The notes under the pieces are model-generated. The model was not told the DNA's origin, did not search any database, and saw only the letters and a program-made list of their open reading frames with translations. A program made the translations under genes and the position numbers. Source: Hyphochytrium catenoides (taxonomy: Eukaryota > Sar > Hyphochytriomycetes > Hyphochytriales > Hyphochytriaceae). From it: DNA of 64,000 nucleotides. Each line of letters begins with the position of its first letter. The stretch's first letter is position 1. Of this stretch, positions 8,791 through 20,878 are shown in pieces. Location: assembly GCA_900088475.1 (NCBI GenBank), contig FLMG01002914.1, positions 3,475-67,474 of the forward strand, written 5' to 3'.

Positions 8791-11205
8791 GGCCTAGCCC
8801 CGTCACCGATCGTTGTGGTTGATCCCGTCCAATGTCCTCTCCCCCCACTTATTATACGCTTTCAATCTTCCGTGCCTGGACTGGTGCTCCTGGCTGCTTT
8901 CCTTCTTTTCATCCTCCTCCACCTCTTCGTCTCATCTTCAAGAAGAGAAATATTATCAGCAGAGCTTCGGCGGTCTTTCCTCCTAGAGACTGAATGTAAG
9001 TCTAGGGTAGAAGCCAAACATCCTGGCTGCATACGCTGCGCTACAACGACGCGATGCTACGTCGTCAAGTAGCATATCTATGACTGTTTGGGCCTTTTCT
9101 GATTGGACTACTACTAGCTAGCAACGTCGTCTTTTGGACAAACCGGTTTTCTTTCCCCTGTTGCGGGGCCAAGATGAGCTGCTGCATGCTGCTTGCAACA
9201 AGGGAAGAGGAGGAGGAGCAGATAAAAAGTATCGCTTCAGTGTTGCGGCGGTGGGTGTGGTGTGATGAAGTGTCTTGTGCTGGTGCCTCCAAGCAGTCCA
9301 CCAACTGGAGATGATGCGAATCTGCCTTCTTCTTCTTCATTAAGTACCGCCTTCGTTCAATCTAACTATTGCCCTCACCGGGCATATTATAGCCCAAGCA
9401 ACAATCTCCTCCGTGCCACACAGCAGATACATCATCACCTCCAGAAGAAGATGGCAGCAAAAGGTAGTCTTTCTAACAACGCCGAGTCAATAACACCTAC
9501 TCCGTACTTATTGATATTAGTAGAACCACAAGAAGATGCTATGTGGGTAGCCCTTGTGATAAGGAAGGAGAAAGGAAGGAGGAGAAGGGAAGAATGATGC
9601 CAGTGGTGGCCCCGCAGCAGCAGCCGAGCAGCCGCATCACTGCGGCGGCGCTGTCGCCTCCGCTCCTTTCTTCATCCTCATCCTCAAAGCAAGAGCAAGA
9701 AGAGCTTGCCGTCAAGGAACGGCAGCAGCAGCAGCAGCAGCAACTGCTACAAATGGTGAATGAAGGAGGTGGTTGTTGGGCGACAAAGAAGAAGAGGAAG
9801 CAGGAAACAAAAACAAGAAGAAGAAGAACGAAGGAAGGAAGTGAACAAAGAACAAGGAGGAGGCACAATGAAGTGTGGCGACCTCGACCTGGGTGCTTAC
9901 TGAGCAGTGTCCAAAGGAGGAAGTGCTGGGTGGGTGGGCAGCTGAGGGGTCCATCACTGTCATGGCGATCGCTGTCGCCTGCGGCTGCGGTATCATCTTC
10001 GTTAATCTTCGTCACGGGGTATCATGGGGCACGCGCGCTGCGTGCTGCCCCGGTGATGATGGTGCAGCACCAATCCCTTTAGCTGAAGTCACTGCGGCGA
10101 TAAATGCTGAACATTTGGGAAGTGGGGCAGTTGGACAAGAAGAAGACGGAAGCCGCAGAATCATTAGAAGAGCAAACTTGTCTTCAAAAAAAAACAACCG
10201 ACCAAAAGCTGAAGGCAATAAGTAACAAAGAGAATGGCGTGACTTGCGCCCGCGAGGCGGCCACATTGAAGCAGAGGAGGAGATGAAGCAAGCAGCAGCA
10301 GTGGATAGAGCAGCAGGAGGAGGATGGAGGACGACCAGCTGTAAGTGGTTGATCGCCGCATCTGCTGTTGAGTGGTTTGGATAGAATCTATGTGTTTGTG
10401 CTGACAACGAAGTGGCAGCCTCCTCCACTTCCGGCCGCTTCATTTGTCTAGTCTTTCTTATCATCTACAATCTATAGGCATCAAGTACACCGCAGCCAGC
10501 TTGTGTCGCATAAATAGATGTCAAGGTCATTAGTATACTAAGCTGGAAGAAGGATGGTCTTATTTATGGAGGAGTACAGAAGATAGAGGACAATAGGTGA
10601 TGATTGAGCCCGCTGGTGGCCATCGAACTCCTCGTCGCCATCCTCTAAGCAAGCACAAGCACGGCAACAAGCATGTCAACAAGGGGCCGCGGTTTGCTAG
10701 CTCCATCCCTTCTTATTATTATACTTTTGTCCACCACCGTGAAGCCATCATGCTTTGACAGTAGTTGGTAGCTTGTTTTACAGCGCGATATTATCACCTT
10801 ATTGAAGAGTCTGTCAACATCCTTCAAAGGGGCCGTGATGATAGGTAGGTAGTCCTTCCTCCACATATCCAGGGGATGCTCCCTCTCCTAACTCTTTAGA
10901 GATATCAGGTTCCTTCTCGCATCCTAGTATCATCACTATGGGTTGCTCCTCATTCACTCAAAGCAGTCAATCGCTCTCTGTTATTAGCACTTTTAATAAG
11001 CTCTGGACTTCCTCATCATCATGATGCGACACAGCATTAGTAGAGGAGATGTAGGATTAGTAGAGGCGATAACGAGGATGCAGCAGAGTTTCCTCTGAGG
11101 TCGAGTGGTTCAAGCTGTCAGTATGTTAGATGTAACAGCCAACGAATCTGTGAAAAAAAAGGAGATGGCTAGGTAACCACAGACGCGGACAAAGATGAAA
11201 GGGTT
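8791..11205. other. Intergenic, triplet-rich, no gene recognised
   Basis: Several overlapping open frames on both strands (for example 9539-10464) are rich in poly-Ser, poly-Gln, poly-Cys and Arg/Lys caused by cag, aga and agg triplets. None shows a domain or a convincing protein pattern. A 73-codon ATG-initiated - strand ORF at 10645-10866 reads more evenly but is too short to support. Confidence 0.5.
9723..9743. repeat. (CAG)n microsatellite
   Basis: Six CAG triplets followed by CAA, in a region otherwise rich in aga and agg triplets. Confidence 0.85.
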
Positions 11206-11967
11206 CTACCCTCCTTCCGGCACCAAGAGGAAAAATGCAGAGACTATAAGGGGAGCTGCAAGTGATGGGAAAAAGAAGAAGAGGCGTCGCGCAGAAGGAC
11301 CATCAGCACTGCTCTCCGCACTATTTCCTTCCGCTGCTGGTGTGGTGGGGGCATCGTTGGTGCTGTCTCCTGCTGTTGGAGGAGTTCCAGTGACTGGTGA
11401 CGGAAGAGGACTTCCGGTCTTAGGAGGGCTATCAGTTCCCGATTCCTTCGCGGAGCCGGCCTTGCATCGATTCTTATAGCACGCGCCCTCCCTTGACAAA
11501 AGGCCGCCGGATTCGATCAGGCAATCCTTGAATGTGTCCTTTTTGCAGTCAGGCAAGCACTTTGGAGCGCAGACTCTCTCTGCGTACTGCCAAATCTCTG
11601 AGACATCTGTGGCGGGGATATCAGAGTCTCTTATAGCACATTCCATGAGCTGGTCCATAGTGCAAGGGGATCCAACGTACAGCCTGCAAGTGCCACACTT
11701 TAGTTGATCCATGACGTCGGTAAATTTGGCCGCACACGTTGCATATTCACTGCCCTTGCCCGTGGGACACTCTTGTTCGCCAGGGTTGCTTGTGGGGGAG
11801 TCCACCAGAGACCTTCTTACTGTCCGGAGGGCCGCTTGCGCGTCGTCAACCTTACCCAGCGTCAGCACGAGTAGAAGGACTCCAGTAACGACGAAAGCCT
11901 TAAGAGTTGATCTGGTGCCTTTTCTCATCCCATCACCTTCGTTTCTTTGGACGGAAGTAAACTTCAT
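11206..11967 (-). CDS. Small Cys-rich secreted protein, probably GPI-anchored
   Basis: ATG at 11967 gives 253 aa; a second ATG at 11928 (240 aa) lies directly before the signal peptide and is equally likely. Basic MRKGTRSTLK is followed by a hydrophobic core VVTGVLLLVLTLG and an AQA cleavage-like site, so the product enters the secretory pathway. The mature part has 12 cysteines in about 110 residues (ECPTGK, KCGTCRLYVG, CAPKCLPDCKKD, ACYKNRC), then a Pro/Thr/Ser-rich linker with TGSPLPSPVTGTPP. The end is a hydrophobic stretch (FFFFPSLAAPLIVSAFFLL), typical of a GPI-attachment signal or tail anchor. No family was recognised. It is intronless and isolated, and a frameshifted paralogue relic lies 2.4 kb away (8640-8790), indicating a small gene family here. 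Confidence 0.75.
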   Translation of the reverse strand: MKFTSVQRNEGDGMRKGTRSTLKAFVVTGVLLLVLTLGKVDDAQAALRTVRRSLVDSPTSNPGEQECPTGKGSEYATCAAKFTDVMDQLKCGTCRLYVGSPCTMDQLMECAIRDSDIPATDVSEIWQYAERVCAPKCLPDCKKDTFKDCLIESGGLLSREGACYKNRCKAGSAKESGTDSPPKTGSPLPSPVTGTPPTAGDSTNDAPTTPAAEGNSAESSADGPSARRLFFFFPSLAAPLIVSAFFLLVPEGG

Positions 11968-14157
11968 GATGGTCAGATAGATCCTTCGATGCCGCAAGCA
12001 AAGACAGGTACGAAATGCTCGTCTAGCGCTGAATGAGCTCAATAATATTTCTATGAGTACCCTAGCGTTGTTTCCCGTTCCTGACGGTCAGCAGAATAAA
12101 TAGGTGTTCTGATGCTCTGCTGGAAAGTTGGAAAGTGATCAGGCGCAGGGTCTGATACCAAGTCTGATGGATGGTTAGTAGGCAATCAAAGTCCATTGTG
12201 GCAGTAGGGGCTTCACCAACAAAGCAACGGCGACTTTGTTCTCTGCCGCATTATATGATAGAGTAGTAGTCCCGCCTCGTCTGTGTTAGTCACGGCAAAA
12301 GACAGGACCTGCTGCTGCTGCTTTGCTATCCAGGGCTTGGTGGTTAGGAGAGGGAGCGCTGCTTCGATGAGACCAATGTGTCAATAAAATAAAGCGTTGT
12401 CCCGGCTCGGGTGCTGCGGCTCATTGCGATTGACTACGGGTCCCGTCCCTCCTACTGCTGCTCTAACTAGCTCAACTACTTTCCCATATTACTCCCTTGC
12501 TATGTACCATCCTCCTCGTCTAATGGTGGATCAAGCAGCAAGAAGAAGGAGCGGACCAGCGAGGAGTTGGCCTCCTTTCAAGGTCCCTTGTTCTCTCCTT
12601 AATAATGTGATGACGGAACCCCATCAACAACGCAGGCTGCTGCTCTTCGTGATATGGGTTACACGACACCCTCATCTTGTTAGTTATCTCTCATCAATCT
12701 CCGCTTTTCGAGTGTACAGCGACGACTTGCCACCTTTCTTTGATACGAGGCCACAATGAGTTGCAAGAGAACAGGAACAGCAGGAGCACATGATGAGGGT
12801 CGCCCGCCTGATAGCAGCTAGCAGCAGTGTGAGGAAACCTCTTGTGATTGTCCCTCCTCCTCCCGTCTCTGGCCACTCGGGAGGAGGAGGAGACAAGGAG
12901 CAGCAATGAGAAGGCGCAAGCTGCAACATTAGCCCTGGGGCTAGAGTGGTTGGATCACAATCCAACCTGTTACATTAGGAATTAAACAGGAGACATAGCG
13001 GCTGCTGATTGGGGCGATGTCGTGAGCTCTCTTTGTGAGGCCAGATGGGAGTAGTATGAAAACGGGAGAGAGGGATGTGGGTGGGGGTAGGGGTGGGGAA
13101 GTAAGAGGTGGTGGTTCGGGTTGTTGTTGCCCAGACGAGCAGCGGCCCCGCCACCTCGTCGTCCGTCCCTGCCCTGTCCCCGCCCCTGCTGCTCTATTTA
13201 TCATCATCACATCCGCATCAAGTAAGCAGAAGAGGATGAAGAAGATGATGTTCAAACAAGGAAGCGCGGCGGGCGGCGGCGACAGCGACAGTAGCGGAAG
13301 AAGCGCATATTAATCGGGAGAAGTAGAAGCTCGGCAGCAAGGCCAGGACAGACGAAGAAGAAGAACAACTATGTGCTGTCAGCTGCCTGCCTGCTTGCCT
13401 CCTCTCTGCTGTCGCGGTCGAAGGGAGAGGAAGGTGAGTGTGTGAAGGGGCTCACAGCATGCCAAGAGAGGCCGTCAGGTAAGCTGGGGAGAGAGAGTGA
13501 AGTGAGTGGGGTTACAAATGTTAGGCTAAGGCGGAGGAAGGAGGAAGGAGGGCGGAGGAGGGAGGGAGACTGCGATGAGAATAGCATGACCCCCCAGCCA
13601 TCTCTGTCCTCCCTCTGGAGACTCGGGTACCTCGCCTGCCAATGCCTCTCCTCTGATCTCTCTTCATCATCATCATCATCATCAGAAGAAGAAGATTGTC
13701 GATGGGTCTCGGTCGAGGCTCTAATAAAGGCTCAGGAGGAGTAGCGGACGAGCTACAGCGCGACCCAACGTCCAAAAGGGATCGCGTCGCCGTATCGCTC
13801 GCCGCCCCTTCCTTCAGTTCGCTGCTTCTTATGTGTGGTGCTGCGGCGCGCTACCGGTGCGTGTACTTCCTACTACTGCTGCTGCTCTTCGTGCTGCTGC
13901 TGTCATGAGGACTGGCGCCGCCGCGGTGGTCTGAAGTCACTGAAAAGGGAGTGATAATCCTTTGAACGTTTCCCGTCCTGATGCCACCACCTTCTACACT
14001 AGGTAAGGAGCGAACTTACAAAAGACAGCTCTACCACGAAGACAGCAGCAGTAGAGCTGGTATTGTCATCACCAACCGCTTATCGCTCAGGGTCCCAATC
14101 AGAACAAGAAAAAACATCGCCACGAACATCATCATCATCACTTGACCAAGGAGAAAG
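11968..14157. other. Intergenic, no gene recognised
   Basis: Contains a short (CAT)n run near 13665-13683 and many gga/tcc triplets. Open frames on both strands are low-complexity and share no recognisable domain. Confidence 0.5.
13665..13683. repeat. (CAT)n microsatellite
   Basis: About six CAT triplets; the same triplet recurs as a shorter run near 14117-14130. Confidence 0.85.
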
Positions 14158-15888
14158 ATGATGGAAGCAGATGGGACTGTGAATCTTAGGTGTGGAATTT
14201 GTTCCGGGTGGCTGACAAGTCCCGGTCGCCTCCACCATTATCAAGCTTGGCGTCTCAAGTACCAAAAAAGACAAAGAAGTCGTGCTCAGCGTGGTAACGA
14301 TGACGGTAATGACGGTGATGGTAGCAGCGGTGGTAAGGAAACGGCAGAGGAGGAGGATGATGAAGAGCCGGACGACGAGGGGTGGTGGAATGGCGCGGAG
14401 ACATCGTTCTTTCATGGCCTCTTGGAAGGCGACCATTACAGCGCTTCCAGCGCCATTGCCCTGGACATGACCGATCTCGTGCAACAGAAGATCGAACTCT
14501 ACACAGGAGAAGGGGAGACAGTGAAGATTGGAGGTTCTTTGCCAACACGACGGTAGAAAGGGATTTGTTGTCATGGATACCGATGGTGGCTCAGATTTTG
14601 ACAAGCGGAGTGATCTGCACACATGCTGCTTGCTTGGAGCTCTATGTCGGGACGACGCTGTACGACGAGCAGGAGCGCCACCAAGGTCCAACAGAAGCAA
14701 GGGTGCGAGAAAAAAGAAGGAGTCGACAAGGTGAGCCGATGAGAGAAGAAGGGCTGGATAATAAAGAAGAGGAGGAGCAAATAGAGCAAAAGAAGCAGAC
14801 GACTCTCCGCCGCCTATTCCTCTACCTCTCTAAGTATTGGGGTTCCTACATTTCCGAGTACCTTGAGGAGGCGGTTATAGGAGTTGAAGCATACCGTGAT
14901 CGCATATATTACTCTAGTGAGACCGACTACGGCAACTTCTATGTCGAGGCATATCCAGCCGCTTACTATCAATGGGGCACTGTCCCGAAAATGAACGCTC
15001 TGGAGCTACGCCACCTGCTGCATCGACAACAAGGAGGAGGACCGGGAACGCAAAAGCGAACTCTGGTGGACGGGACTCAAAGGAACAAAGTCCAGAAAAC
15101 TGGCATAACTGCATCTTCGTCACCAAGTTCTTCTTCGCCTTCTTCTTTGGAGATGCTTCTAGTCAACATGACTGACATCTCGGTGGTCATTCTGACCTAT
15201 CTCAACTACTTTGAGCAAGAGGCGTTCTCCCTTTGCAGTTCCTCTTGCTTCCGCTCTCTGCTGGAACCTGCGCTGCAGAACTGGTACAAGATGAAGGTCG
15301 ACAACGACAACATTGTGTTTGTCCCTCCTTCCTGGAGCTTGTCGTGGGACAGTGCTAAAATCGTTGAGGAGATTGGGCAGCTCGATCCAGACCTTCATAT
15401 TAGAGCAAACTCCTCTGACCGCTCTGTTATTATTGACCCGCTCCTCTTCCACAACCCTACTACGGAAGTGAAAGCCGCCTCGTCAACGATGACATCTGAA
15501 ATGGAGGAAAGGCATCGATCATCATCAGAGTGTGTCAGTAGAAAAGAAGGCAGAGGATGAAGTGACAGCCATCCAGGCAGGACATCCGCCACTGAATTGG
15601 AGGCAGTTCCTGTATCGTAGTGCCTGTTCCCCTAGCTGGAGAAATAGGCTGCGTATTATTCTATGTAGCAGACAACAGTTGAACGAGGCAATTGGTCACA
15701 GCGGACCGATCGACGCCCCAGAGGACGACGATAGTGCTGACGATCATGATGGAAGTACCTTTAGAAGCCAGTATGTGCGGGAGAATGACTTCCTCAGCCG
15801 CTATCTCAATCTTACCGCTGAGGGCATGCAGAGTTGGGATGAACGATCTTTAAAGTTCATAGAAGGCCTTAACCGCCCCCCCCCCTGA
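14158..15888 (+). CDS. Orphan gene or pseudogene in two frames, weak F-box-like segment
   Basis: Three coding-like blocks. 14158-about 14530 starts with ATG (MMEADGTVNL) and has an acidic region EEEDDEEPDDEGWW. About 14530-15530, one frame over, holds ERDLLSWIPM, LYLSKYWGSYISEYLEEA and an F-box-like helix pair (ISVVILTYLNYF then SLCSSSCFRSLLEPAL). 15532-15888 returns to the first frame with NWRQFLYRSA and SWDERSLKFIEG. The joins at about 14530 and 15530 need introns or frameshifts; I found no clear GT..AG pair at the first, so a frameshifted gene is possible. F-box proteins are adaptors for SCF ubiquitin ligases, but the match is weak and the function is unknown. Block limits are approximate. 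Confidence 0.45.
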
Positions 15889-16030
15889 TAATCTCTAACA
15901 ACAAGGAGGTAATAAATTATTATGAGAATATCTCAGTGGCGTGTGTGAAGACAGGGCTGATGGAAAGTTTATGTAAGGAATACCAGGGTTGTTACTGCTA
16001 GCGTTCGGACCCGGTACTGGAAGTCTCCCT

Positions 16031-16115
16031 TGTTGCACTGTCCTTACAACGGAATATGTGGTCTTCTACTCCCTTCTTGTTGCACTGTCCTTGGAATGTG
16101 TTGGTCTTCCACTGC
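16031..16115. repeat. Imperfect direct repeat, two copies of about 40 bp
   Basis: TGTTGCACTGTCCTT begins both copies (16031 and 16078), and both continue with a similar ggaat(a)tgtggtcttc(t/c)act segment. The second copy has a small deletion. Confidence 0.7.
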
Positions 16116-18828
16116 GTCACACCACCACCACGTTGCAGAAGGTAGTAGTTCTGATAATCGTACTTTGACCTGTCTTCTTATTGCGGTGTCTTCTTATTGG
16201 ACAGCAAACGGAACTTCTTCTGGAAGTAAGACTTCTTCACATTGTGCTTTTTCAAAAATATTTCTATCTTTTCCTCCTTCTGTCTTGAATGTCTTGCACC
16301 TGTGTACTTGGCCACTTCATCAGTACTACTGATAGTCGGCTGCTGCCTATCAACTTCCAGTAGTTAAATAAGCTAAGCTATAGTAGCGCTAGAGAAACTT
16401 TTATAGATAAGGGCTTATATAATGGGCTCAGCAGCTAAGCACTCGTGGTGCTGTAGGCCAAGAAGAACGAGGAGGTGAGAACGGTAGTGGCGCAGGTGTG
16501 CAAGCTGACAAATCCATCTATTTAGGTAGCAGCCAACAACAGGGAGATGAAGAGCCATTGGAACCTTAATCTGTGACAGCGCTGCAGCTCTGGGATCCCG
16601 ACCCTCGCCTGTGCGCTCCTTCTCTTGTTTGAGTCCTCCTTTGCGCTTCTGCTTATGAAAACTACTCTTCATCAGATCCTCATTCTTCACAGCCTGGTCG
16701 TCGAACAGCAACACTGCTGCTGGTAAGAAGAGTCTAGCTCTGCTCACTGATGACTACTGCTGCTGTGCATACGACGTAGGAGTAGGCAACACGCAACCGC
16801 TATTTGTTGCAGGCCCGCCCGTACAGGGAAAAGCACAGCAACAACCTTCAGTGGTGACATGATGGTGAGTGAAATGATGATGATGGTGTTGGTTGAAAAC
16901 CGAAAAGACAAAAAAGGCAGCTAGCGCAGTTGAGGAGGAAATTCTTCCAAGAAGATAAGATGAGATCGGGTTGGGGCTGCGGACGTGCAACAACGTAGTG
17001 GCACAGAGGAGCAGTAGAAGCAGGCCATGTAAACAGTGGCTTCGCCACTCCCATTTCTTAGCGTCCCTTCCTAATAATAAACACAAGTAATAGTACGTAG
17101 ATCTCTGGTACCAATGGCATGCCGAGCCTGACAGAGCTTGTGATTCAGAGGCTTCTGCTGCGACTATAGTAAGTCTAGCTAGGCTCTAGCGCAGTCTCAT
17201 TTTGGACCAACTGATTCTGATAAATCGTCTGGTTTGCCTGCTGGGCTTTGGAAGCGGCGCTTGTTGGAGGATGCTAGGAGGTCTATTTATGTAGTTCACA
17301 CCACCAGCAGCAAGAGTGCCTTAGCGATAGAGTCCTTGTAGAATGATGATGTCTTCTGGCCTACAGAACTGCTGGACTGTTGAGCATGGTCTAACGGGCC
17401 AAGTATTCAACCACCAGCAGCTCCAGTTATTTAGTACTATTTTTTTCTAAATAGCAAGATCCCAAGATCTGAATAATGGAGGCCTGCTGACAGGGAGGCG
17501 AACAACTGGATGACATCAAAGGTACGAACCGCTTTTGAGCTGTGGTCAACCAGGAGGACGTCTCCTTCAGCCTCTAGAAGAGTACTCGTAGTCCTCCTCT
17601 TCTTGGCAGGAACTCATGTTGGAGGAGCAATAGTCTTGATCTACTACAGTACTACGAAGTCTTGGTCTCATCCATCTGTTAGGGCTTGAAGGGCTAAAAA
17701 GACTTTGACAACACCTAACCAGCCGGATAGGATAAGCAGGGTAGGAGAGGCAACCGGGCTTGTGTTGTTCCTTATAACAAGAGCTTCTTCCTCAACTCGT
17801 TGCCTTGGCACAAGCAAAGAAGAAGGATCTCCATTACGAATAATAGACTGACTTCTTGCGAAGAGCCTTCCTAGGTCTGTTGAGAGGTGCAGGAAGTCGA
17901 CAGTCAGAGTGTGTTTGGCTCAGGAGGAGAGAAGGCTTCTTTCCTGCCACCTCTTCTTCTGTCTACAGGTTCCTTCTCTGGCCTTGCTTCTGTGTCTTTG
18001 CATGTATATCTAGGGTAGGAGGACCTTTTTCGTAAGGAAAAGGTTGCTCTTCTTTCCTCTGCGCAAGAAAAGTAATGAGAGAAGACTCTCATCAGTTCCC
18101 TTGAACTCATCTCTGAGGAACACATTCTTACTGTGCACAGAAGCTGCTTTCGCGCTTCTTAGGTTAGCAAGACTCACCCTTCTTGCTGGTCACTAGAGCT
18201 CAAGGCTTTCTGGTGACTAGTCCATATTTCTGTTACATCAAATCATACAGCCCTCATTCACTCGTCATCATCTGTCCACAGCGTCCTCTGAGTGGAATAC
18301 GTGTGCTTCTTAGCTATAGCTGCTGCAGGACCAACAACAATCATCACCAGCTTGATTAGCACTATCACTCCTCCAGTAAATATAGTTTTCTAGTATCAAC
18401 CTTCTTGTGTCCTCTGTTGGGAGCAGGCTGACCTTCTTCTCAACAGGCACCGCGGATACTAGTAGTGTATGTACGTACTACTCCTCCTTCTTCATCAGTA
18501 GTCCTCGAGTCATCCACCATTTTCTTCCGCACCACTCTTGTTATTATAAGACATGGCACAACCTACTACTAGTTAGTCCTCCTTCTTCGCATGCAGTCGC
18601 CACTGTGTCGTCCTACTCTTCTACCTGTCCTGCCTGTTGGTGGAAGTAGACCAACCTTCCCCGTCGCACTTGGCGCTGTCTTTTATTATAAAAACAGCTA
18701 TGGAAGGGGCCAGCACCTCTTGTACACCCTGAAATAGAACTAATACTAGTAGGACCAATGTACGCGAGAACCAGCGGCAGCCTCTTTCTCCACTACCGTT
18801 TTATGTAATGCGGGCACCACTTTGGATA

Positions 18829-18861
18829 CTGGCAGGTACTTGAACATGTGCAAGTACCAGT
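18829..18861. repeat. Short hairpin
   Basis: GGTACTTG (18835-18842) and CAAGTACC (18851-18858) are perfect reverse complements around an 8-nt loop. Allowing a 4-nt bulge, the stem extends to 11 bp (ACTGG..TACTTG with CAAGTACCAGT). Confidence 0.6.
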
Positions 18862-19672
18862 CTTAGGCAGCTCCCATACTATGTATGACCTGGTCTACTT
18901 GGACAACTGCCCATACTTCCTTTGACATAATGCTACAGGTATACGATACGTAAGTACAAATATGTGAAACAAGTATGTAAGCAGTTTCGTTGGTCGTCAA
19001 CCTACCCACCCCTCTTGTCTGACTCCCTACAGCTAGTTAGAAGTGAGCGGGTGGGATGTTTCAGTGCTGGATTTATTTTCTGGATTCTTGGTGACAGACG
19101 TTTGATTGCCCACACTGTTACCATCTCTCCTGCAAGCTCTGGCTGACAGCTATTGCTGTAAATACTATTGCTTTGGGTATCTATCTTCTTTTCTGTCCCA
19201 CCCATCTAGCTTATGAAAGGCAAATGAGGCATCCATAAAGTGGCAGAGAGCAAGTCCCTGGAGACAAAAGTAAAATGTAAACGACAAAGAGAGAGAGAAG
19301 AGACAGAGTTTTCACGAGATATATCAGTATGGAGCAGCATGCAGAGCCATACCTAAATGTGTGATGGGTTATCACCAGACAGAGAGAGGAAGAGGCGAGA
19401 CAGAGATTCGTATACAAAGAGGGCTCAGTGGCAAGAGACAGGAGAAGGTGATGGACACGGAAAGGGCCGCCAACGGACTGTGGCGAGATATATCTAACAC
19501 GAGTTCCTGCTGTACTTACCGCCGGATTCGTGGGCTCTGTGTGCCATCATGTTGGGGGGTCCAATTCTTTGGCATGAGCGTTCCTCGCTGATTTCTGCCC
19601 CTTTTCCCACGCTCCCATTGCTTGGGTTCAGTGCTTCACGCTTTCTGCTCGACAATTTTTGGACCACAGGAG

Positions 19673-20010
19673 CACACTCTCTCTCCCTCTCTCTCGCTCA
19701 CTCCCTCACTCTCTCTCTCTCTCTCTCACTCTCTCTCTCTCTCTCTCTCACACTCCCTCACTCTCTCTCTCACTCTCTCTCTCTCTCACTCTCTCTCTCG
19801 CTCGCTCGCTCGCTCGGTCGCTCACGCACTCTCTCTCTCCCCCTCGCTCGCTCACTCTCTCTCACACTCTCTCTCTCTTTTCACTCTCCTTTGCTACTCT
19901 CTCTCTCACTTTCTCTCTCTCTCTGTCGTCTCTCGCCATTCTCTCACTTTTCTCTCGCCCGCACTCGTAGTGCGTCTGCCCTTTCGTGTCTCTCTTCTCT
20001 CTCTCTCTTT
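19673..20010. repeat. (CT)n-rich polypyrimidine tract
   Basis: Long field of ctctctct broken regularly by cac, ccc and cgctcg steps, including a (CTCG)n run near 19797-19815. All three + frames stay open as Ser/Leu/His/Arg repeats, an effect of the dinucleotide. It is similar in kind to 7424-7860 but dinucleotide-based. Confidence 0.9.
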
Positions 20011-20878
20011 GCATCATCTCTTCTCTCGCACACAATCACTTATTCTTGAGAGTAATATATTTATTATTACCGCTCTTTCCCTCTCAATCCACCCATCAAG
20101 CTCCCTATAAGGACCAATCCCTTCCTGAGTGTTCGCCCTCATCTCTCTCCCTTTCTTTTTCAATTGTCGTTGATCCTGTGTTCTCTCTTTGTAGAAGCCT
20201 ATCTATCTATCAATGGCGGGCAGCAGTGATAAGACGACAAAGGTAGGAAGAACTTTTGAGTTTGTTCGGCGCTCAGGTGGTACAAGCTGCACCGGCTCTG
20301 ATTGGAGGAAGAGAAAGAGACAGCGCCGCTGGTTGATGGGCTTTGATGATGTTGATGCACCAGCAGAAAGGCTGGGCTGAAGATGCTGAGGCTACGGGTG
20401 CAAGCAAGGAAGGACAAGTGAAAAATAATGAAACACCACGACGTCGAGAGGACAGACACAAAGGCTTTTACGTTCCTTCACAGTTCTGCGCATTGCTGTA
20501 GACTTGGCAAGCAGCGCACTGAACTCATCAGCAGATTGAACGTGCCACTAACGACACGCGATTGAAGAGATCGTGAGGACCTCCGAAACACGGTGGTTCC
20601 TCTTCTGTTAGCAACACAAAGCAGAAGCTTCGGCCTCATTTGCCTGATTTCCCAAGCTCGCCACCAGTAAACTGACAGACACACCATAATCTATGTGTGC
20701 ATTGCCTCAAGAGAAAGTCTGGTACACTAGCCGGATGATGTTCATGATGAGCTAAAGAGAGTCCCCTGATGCTTGTAGAGCTTCTTTGGATATCCAAACT
20801 GTGCCCACTGCCTTGACGCCAAGCGTGGGGGTTTCGCGAAAGAAAAGCACGCCATCTAGTGGAGAAGGGTGAATAGCA
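20011..20878. other. Intergenic upstream of the LicD gene
   Basis: No supported coding region. It presumably contains the promoter of the gene at 20879. Confidence 0.4.

Larger units (their letters stand above)
15889..19672. other. Intergenic, no gene recognised
   Basis: Nearly 4 kb with stops in all frames. Contents noted separately: a short direct repeat at 16031-16115 and a hairpin at 18829-18861. No tRNA, CDS or transposon ends could be supported. Confidence 0.5.

Noticed and set aside
9539-10464. Overlapping ORFs on both strands
   Set aside because: Low-complexity reading of cag/aga/agg triplets on both strands; no recognisable protein pattern.
10645-10866. 73-codon - strand ORF starting MWRKDYLPIIT
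   Set aside because: Even composition but short, isolated, and without homology that I can recognise.
19549-20110. Three parallel Ser/Leu/His repeat ORFs
   Set aside because: The (CT)n field is open in all frames, so the ORFs carry no information.
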